Below are positions 61,258-64,000 of a stretch of DNA of 64,000 bases, in pieces. The stretch is from Streptomyces sp. PTY087I2 (GTDB lineage: Bacteria > Actinomycetota > Actinomycetes > Streptomycetales > Streptomycetaceae): assembly GCF_001687325.1 (NCBI RefSeq), contig NZ_LZRD01000024.1, positions 62,001 to 126,000 of the forward strand. Reading direction: 5' to 3'. Position numbers and translations under genes: made by a program. Under the pieces are notes generated by a model, which did not search any database, was not told where the DNA came from, and saw only the letters and a program-made list of their open reading frames with translations. Within the stretch, counting starts at the first letter, position 1. Every line of letters starts with the position of its first letter.

Positions 61258-62019
61258 TCAGGACCAGGCCCCCCGCTCGCTCAGCACCGTACGCAGCGTC
61301 TCGATGTGATCGGTCATGATGCCATCCACGCCGAGGTCCAGGAGCGCCGCCATCCGCTCCGGTTCGTTCACCGTCCAGACGTGCACCTGGAGCCCCAGCG
61401 CGTGCGCGGTACGGACGAAGCGGGCGTCCACCACGGGGATGGGGCCCTGCCGCTCGGGGACCTGCGCGCAGACCGCGCCCGCCCGCAGCGCCGCCGGGAT
61501 CCCGTACGACCGCAGGCGCAGCCCCACCACGCCCCGCACGCCGTACGACGTGGCCAGCCGGGGCCCCGCCAGCCGGTGCGCCCGGGCCACCCGGGCCTCC
61601 GAGAACGAGCCGACGCAGATCCGGTCCCAGGCATCGGTCCGGCGGATCAGGGCGAGCAGCGGCTCCAGCGCCGATTCGGCCTTCAGGTCCACGTTCCAGC
61701 GGGCCTCGGGGAACTCCTCCAGCAGTTCCTCGAAGAGCGGAAGCGGTTCGGCGCCCCCGACCCGGGCCCGGCTCACCTCGCTCCAGGGCAGCTCGGCGAT
61801 CCGGCCCCGGGCGTCGGTGACCCGGTCCAGCGTCGCGTCGTGGAAGGCGACCAGCCGGCCGTCCGCCGTGGTGTGCACATCGGTCTCGAAGTAGCGGTAG
61901 CCCGCGTCCGACGCCCGGCGGAAGGCGGTCACGGTGTTCTCCACGCCGTCCGCCGCCCCGCCGCGATGGGCGAAGGCGATCGGCGTCGGGTGGTCGAGAT
62001 AGGGGTGGCTCGGATTCAC
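61258..62019 (-). CDS. Glycerophosphodiester phosphodiesterase
   Basis: 253 aa, GDPD-type TIM barrel without a signal peptide. Catalytic HRGG...ENTVTAF, then FETDVHTTADGRLVAFHD with the paired acidic and His residues. Cleaves glycerophosphodiesters to glycerol-3-P plus alcohol. The GTG at 62019 overlaps the yczE stop by 4 bp, so they are translationally coupled. Confidence 0.92.
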   Translation of the reverse strand: MNPSHPYLDHPTPIAFAHRGGAADGVENTVTAFRRASDAGYRYFETDVHTTADGRLVAFHDATLDRVTDARGRIAELPWSEVSRARVGGAEPLPLFEELLEEFPEARWNVDLKAESALEPLLALIRRTDAWDRICVGSFSEARVARAHRLAGPRLATSYGVRGVVGLRLRSYGIPAALRAGAVCAQVPERQGPIPVVDARFVRTAHALGLQVHVWTVNEPERMAALLDLGVDGIMTDHIETLRTVLSERGAWS

Positions 62020-62735
62020 TGCGGCAGTATGGCCTGCCCGGACGTCGGAGCGGCAACGGGCCCGGAACCGGCGGCCGGCGCGGGGGTGGACGGCTCGCCC
62101 GAGGCGACGACCACACCCGGGCCGGACGCCTCCGGGAGCGCGAACATCCGCAGGAAGAACTGGGCCAGCGGGCCGATGGCCAGCGCGTACAGCACCGTGC
62201 CCGCTCCCAGCGAGCCGCCCAGCAGGAAGCCGGTCACCACGACCGCCACCTCGATCGCCGTACGGACCAGCCGGATCGAGCGGCCGGTGATCTGGTTCAG
62301 CCCGGTCATCAGGCCGTCCCGGGGGCCGGGGCCGAACCGGGCCGCGATGTACAGCCCGGTCGCCACGCCGTTGAGGACGATGCCGAGCACCATCACCGGG
62401 ATACGGACGCCGAGTGCGTCCAGATCGCCGACCACCGCGAGCGTTCCGTCCATCGCAAGACCGACCACGAAGACGTTCGAGACGGTGCCGAGCCCCGGCC
62501 GCTGGCGCAGCGGGATCCACAGCAGCAGCACCACCGCGCCGACGATGATCGACACCACACCGATCGAGATCCCGGTCAGCTCCGCGAGGCCCTGGTGCAG
62601 CACACCCCACGGCTCCAGCCCCAGCCCCGCGCGCACCAGGAGCGCGGAACTCGCCCCGTACAGCGCCAGGCCGGCGTACAGCTGGACCAGCCGCCGGGTG
62701 AGATGCGTGGTGCTCCGGTCGGTGGTCCTGGCCAC
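62016..62735 (-). CDS. yczE: YczE-like membrane protein
   Basis: 239 aa from the GTG at 62735 (AGGGGGC upstream). About five helices (LVQLYAGLALYGASSALLVRAGLGLEPWGVLHQGL; GVVSIIVGAVVLLLWIPL ...) and the GPRDGLMTGLNQITG motif of the YczE family. YczE homologues are repeatedly found next to a MocR-type regulator called YczR, as here. Biochemical function unknown. Confidence 0.88.
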   Translation of the reverse strand: MARTTDRSTTHLTRRLVQLYAGLALYGASSALLVRAGLGLEPWGVLHQGLAELTGISIGVVSIIVGAVVLLLWIPLRQRPGLGTVSNVFVVGLAMDGTLAVVGDLDALGVRIPVMVLGIVLNGVATGLYIAARFGPGPRDGLMTGLNQITGRSIRLVRTAIEVAVVVTGFLLGGSLGAGTVLYALAIGPLAQFFLRMFALPEASGPGVVVASGEPSTPAPAAGSGPVAAPTSGQAILPQ

Positions 62736-62758
62736 GTTGTGCCCCCTGATGTAGTGGT

Positions 62759-62831
62759 GGTGGACTGCTCTGTGCCACCCTGTGGCAGGGGATCGGCCAC
62801 CAACTATGGCCAATGCGAGGAAGGTGGACTG
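62759..62831. promoter_or_regulatory. Operator cluster between yczE and yczR
   Basis: In about 100 bp: direct repeats GGTGGACTG at 62759-62767 and 62823-62831, and two palindromes, TGCCAC-CCT-GTGGCA (62773-62787) and GGCCA-7-TGGCC (62795-62811). Direct repeats are the usual MocR binding signature. Confidence 0.6.
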
Positions 62832-62837
62832 ATTTCG

Positions 62838-64000
62838 ATGGCGCAGTGGACATCGACGGTGGGAGCGGCCCAGCTCGCCCGGCAGCTCCGGTCACAACAG
62901 GCCCGGCCCACCGGCCCGGGCGGCCGCAAGCCGCCCGCGTACCGCGCGCTCGCCGACGGTGTACGGCTGCTCGTCCTGGAAGGCCGCGTTCCGGTCGCCG
63001 CCCGGCTCCCCGCCGAACGCGAACTGGCCCTCGCCCTGTCGGTGAGCCGCACGACCGTCGCCGCCGCCTACGAGGCGCTGCGCGCCGAAGGGTTCCTGGA
63101 GTCCCGGCGCGGCGCGGGCAGCTGGACCGCCGTCCCGGCCGGCAACCCGCTGCCCGCCCGCGGCCTCGAACCGCTGCCGCCGGAGTCGCTCGGCTCGATG
63201 ATCGACCTGGGCTGCGCGGCCCTGCCCGCGCCCGAGCCCTGGCTGACCCGGGCGGTCCAGGGGGCGCTGGAGGAGCTGCCGCCGTACGCCCACACGCACG
63301 GCGACTACCCGGCCGGGCTGCCCGCCCTGCGCCGGATGATCGCCGACCGCTACACCGCTCTCGGTATCCCGACCATGCCGGAACAGATCATGGTCACCAC
63401 CGGCGCGATGGGTGCCATCGACGCGATCTGTCACCTCTTCGCGGGCCGCGGCGAACGGATCGCGGTCGAGTCCCCCAGTTACGCCAACATCCTCCAGCTG
63501 ATGCGCGAGACGGGCGCCCGCCTCGTCCCGGTCGCGATGGAGGAGGGGCTCGGCGGCTGGGACATGAACCGCTGGCGCCAGGTGCTGCGGGACGCCGCGC
63601 CCCGGCTCGCCTATGTGGTCGCCGACTTCCACAACCCCACCGGCGCGCTCGCCGACGAACAGCAGCGCCGCGACCTGGTGGAGGCGGCCCGGTCCGCCGG
63701 AACGGTCCTCGTCGTCGACGAGACCATGAACGAACTCCGCCTGGACGCCGACATCGACATGCCGCGCCGGGTCTGTGCCTTCGACCCGGCCGGCAGCACG
63801 GTCCTGACCGTCGGATCGGCCAGCAAGGCCTTCTGGGCCGGTATGCGCATCGGCTGGGTGCGCGCTGCCCCGGACGTCATCCGCAGCCTGGTCGCCGCCC
63901 GCGCCTACGCCGACATGGGCACGCCCGTCCTGGAACAGCTCGCCATCAACTGGCTCATGAGCACCGGCGGCTGGGAACAGGCCGTCGAGGTCCGCCGGAG
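62838..64000 (+). CDS. yczR: MocR-type GntR/aminotransferase regulator, YczR-like (3'-truncated)
   Basis: Open from the ATG at 62838 to the window end (387 codons, no stop). The N-terminal winged HTH (LPAERELALALSVSRTTVAAAYEALRAEGF) is fused to a fold-type I PLP aminotransferase domain. PLP Lys330 is in GSASKAFWAGMRIGW, and ADFHNPTG is present. These proteins use PLP as effector or ligand and rarely have transaminase activity. It is divergent from yczE, its probable target. Confidence 0.9.
   Translation, partial: MAQWTSTVGAAQLARQLRSQQARPTGPGGRKPPAYRALADGVRLLVLEGRVPVAARLPAERELALALSVSRTTVAAAYEALRAEGFLESRRGAGSWTAVPAGNPLPARGLEPLPPESLGSMIDLGCAALPAPEPWLTRAVQGALEELPPYAHTHGDYPAGLPALRRMIADRYTALGIPTMPEQIMVTTGAMGAIDAICHLFAGRGERIAVESPSYANILQLMRETGARLVPVAMEEGLGGWDMNRWRQVLRDAAPRLAYVVADFHNPTGALADEQQRRDLVEAARSAGTVLVVDETMNELRLDADIDMPRRVCAFDPAGSTVLTVGSASKAFWAGMRIGWVRAAPDVIRSLVAARAYADMGTPVLEQLAINWLMSTGGWEQAVEVRR

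Overview
The window is high-GC DNA with strong third-position GC bias, many GTG starts and very stable GC-rich hairpin terminators. Together with the gene content (sIHF/mIHF, RbpA with a SigR-type promoter, GuaB1, a PnuC-like RibM in the riboflavin operon, several GH18 chitinases and a DUF574 methyltransferase) this points to the chromosome core of a Streptomyces. Several anchors (sIHF, rpoZ, rbpA, ppm1) correspond to neighbours I remember from the S. coelicolor SCO1480-SCO1420 region, so the gene order looks largely ancestral. No phage, insertion sequence, CRISPR array, rRNA or tRNA gene was seen.

Layout. 1-17.3 kb is housekeeping: the end of a pyrimidine operon (carB partial, pyrD, pyrF), then mihF, gmk, rpoZ, coaBC, metK, a helicase-degenerate priA, a divergent HTH gene, fmt, rsmB, rpe and a SorC-type regulator. 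17.3-31.5 kb is a metabolic/accessory stretch: a lone sesquiterpene-type synthase, guaB1 with a structured leader, an aldehyde dehydrogenase, an AsnC regulator, and a two-gene operon that looks like the DavA/DavB amidase plus amino-acid 2-monooxygenase pair. It continues with DUF5995, a secreted GH6 glucanase, a uracil/xanthine permease, and an MFS exporter divergent from a ROK regulator. 31.6-34 kb holds a large modular chitinase with a classical Streptomyces chitinase promoter.

34.3-40 kb is an FMN riboswitch followed by ribD-ribE-ribM-ribBA-ribH, then hisE-hisG and a small PH-domain membrane protein. 40.7-43.2 kb is a coupled pair of CNNM/CorC-like CBS proteins. 43.2-51 kb is a mixed block: a TPR-AAA+ ATPase (CbxX/EccA-like), a P-loop kinase, a Tat-exported C39 peptidase, a DUF574 methyltransferase, a PepSY reductase-like protein and a His-rich membrane protein. 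51.1-59.1 kb has a second GH18 chitinase carrying the same promoter architecture, an acyl-CoA dehydrogenase, small unknown proteins, another AsnC regulator, an amidohydrolase, ppm1 and fxsA. 59.2-64 kb has rbpA, a UMF1-like MFS protein, a GDPD-YczE coupled pair, and the 5' part of a divergent MocR-type regulator (YczR) that runs off the window.

How the genes work together. Several units show their logic in sequence: riboswitch plus transporter plus complete riboflavin pathway; two chitinases sharing a direct-repeat promoter that overlaps DasR-like sites; an AsnC regulator next to three helically phased repeats at the promoter of the DavA/DavB-like operon; a ROK/MFS divergent pair with a clear inverted repeat; and YczE/YczR around a dense operator region. 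I did not find a clearly unprecedented multi-gene system. The best candidates for new biology are the regulated DavAB-like unit, the guaB1 leader and the operator arrays.
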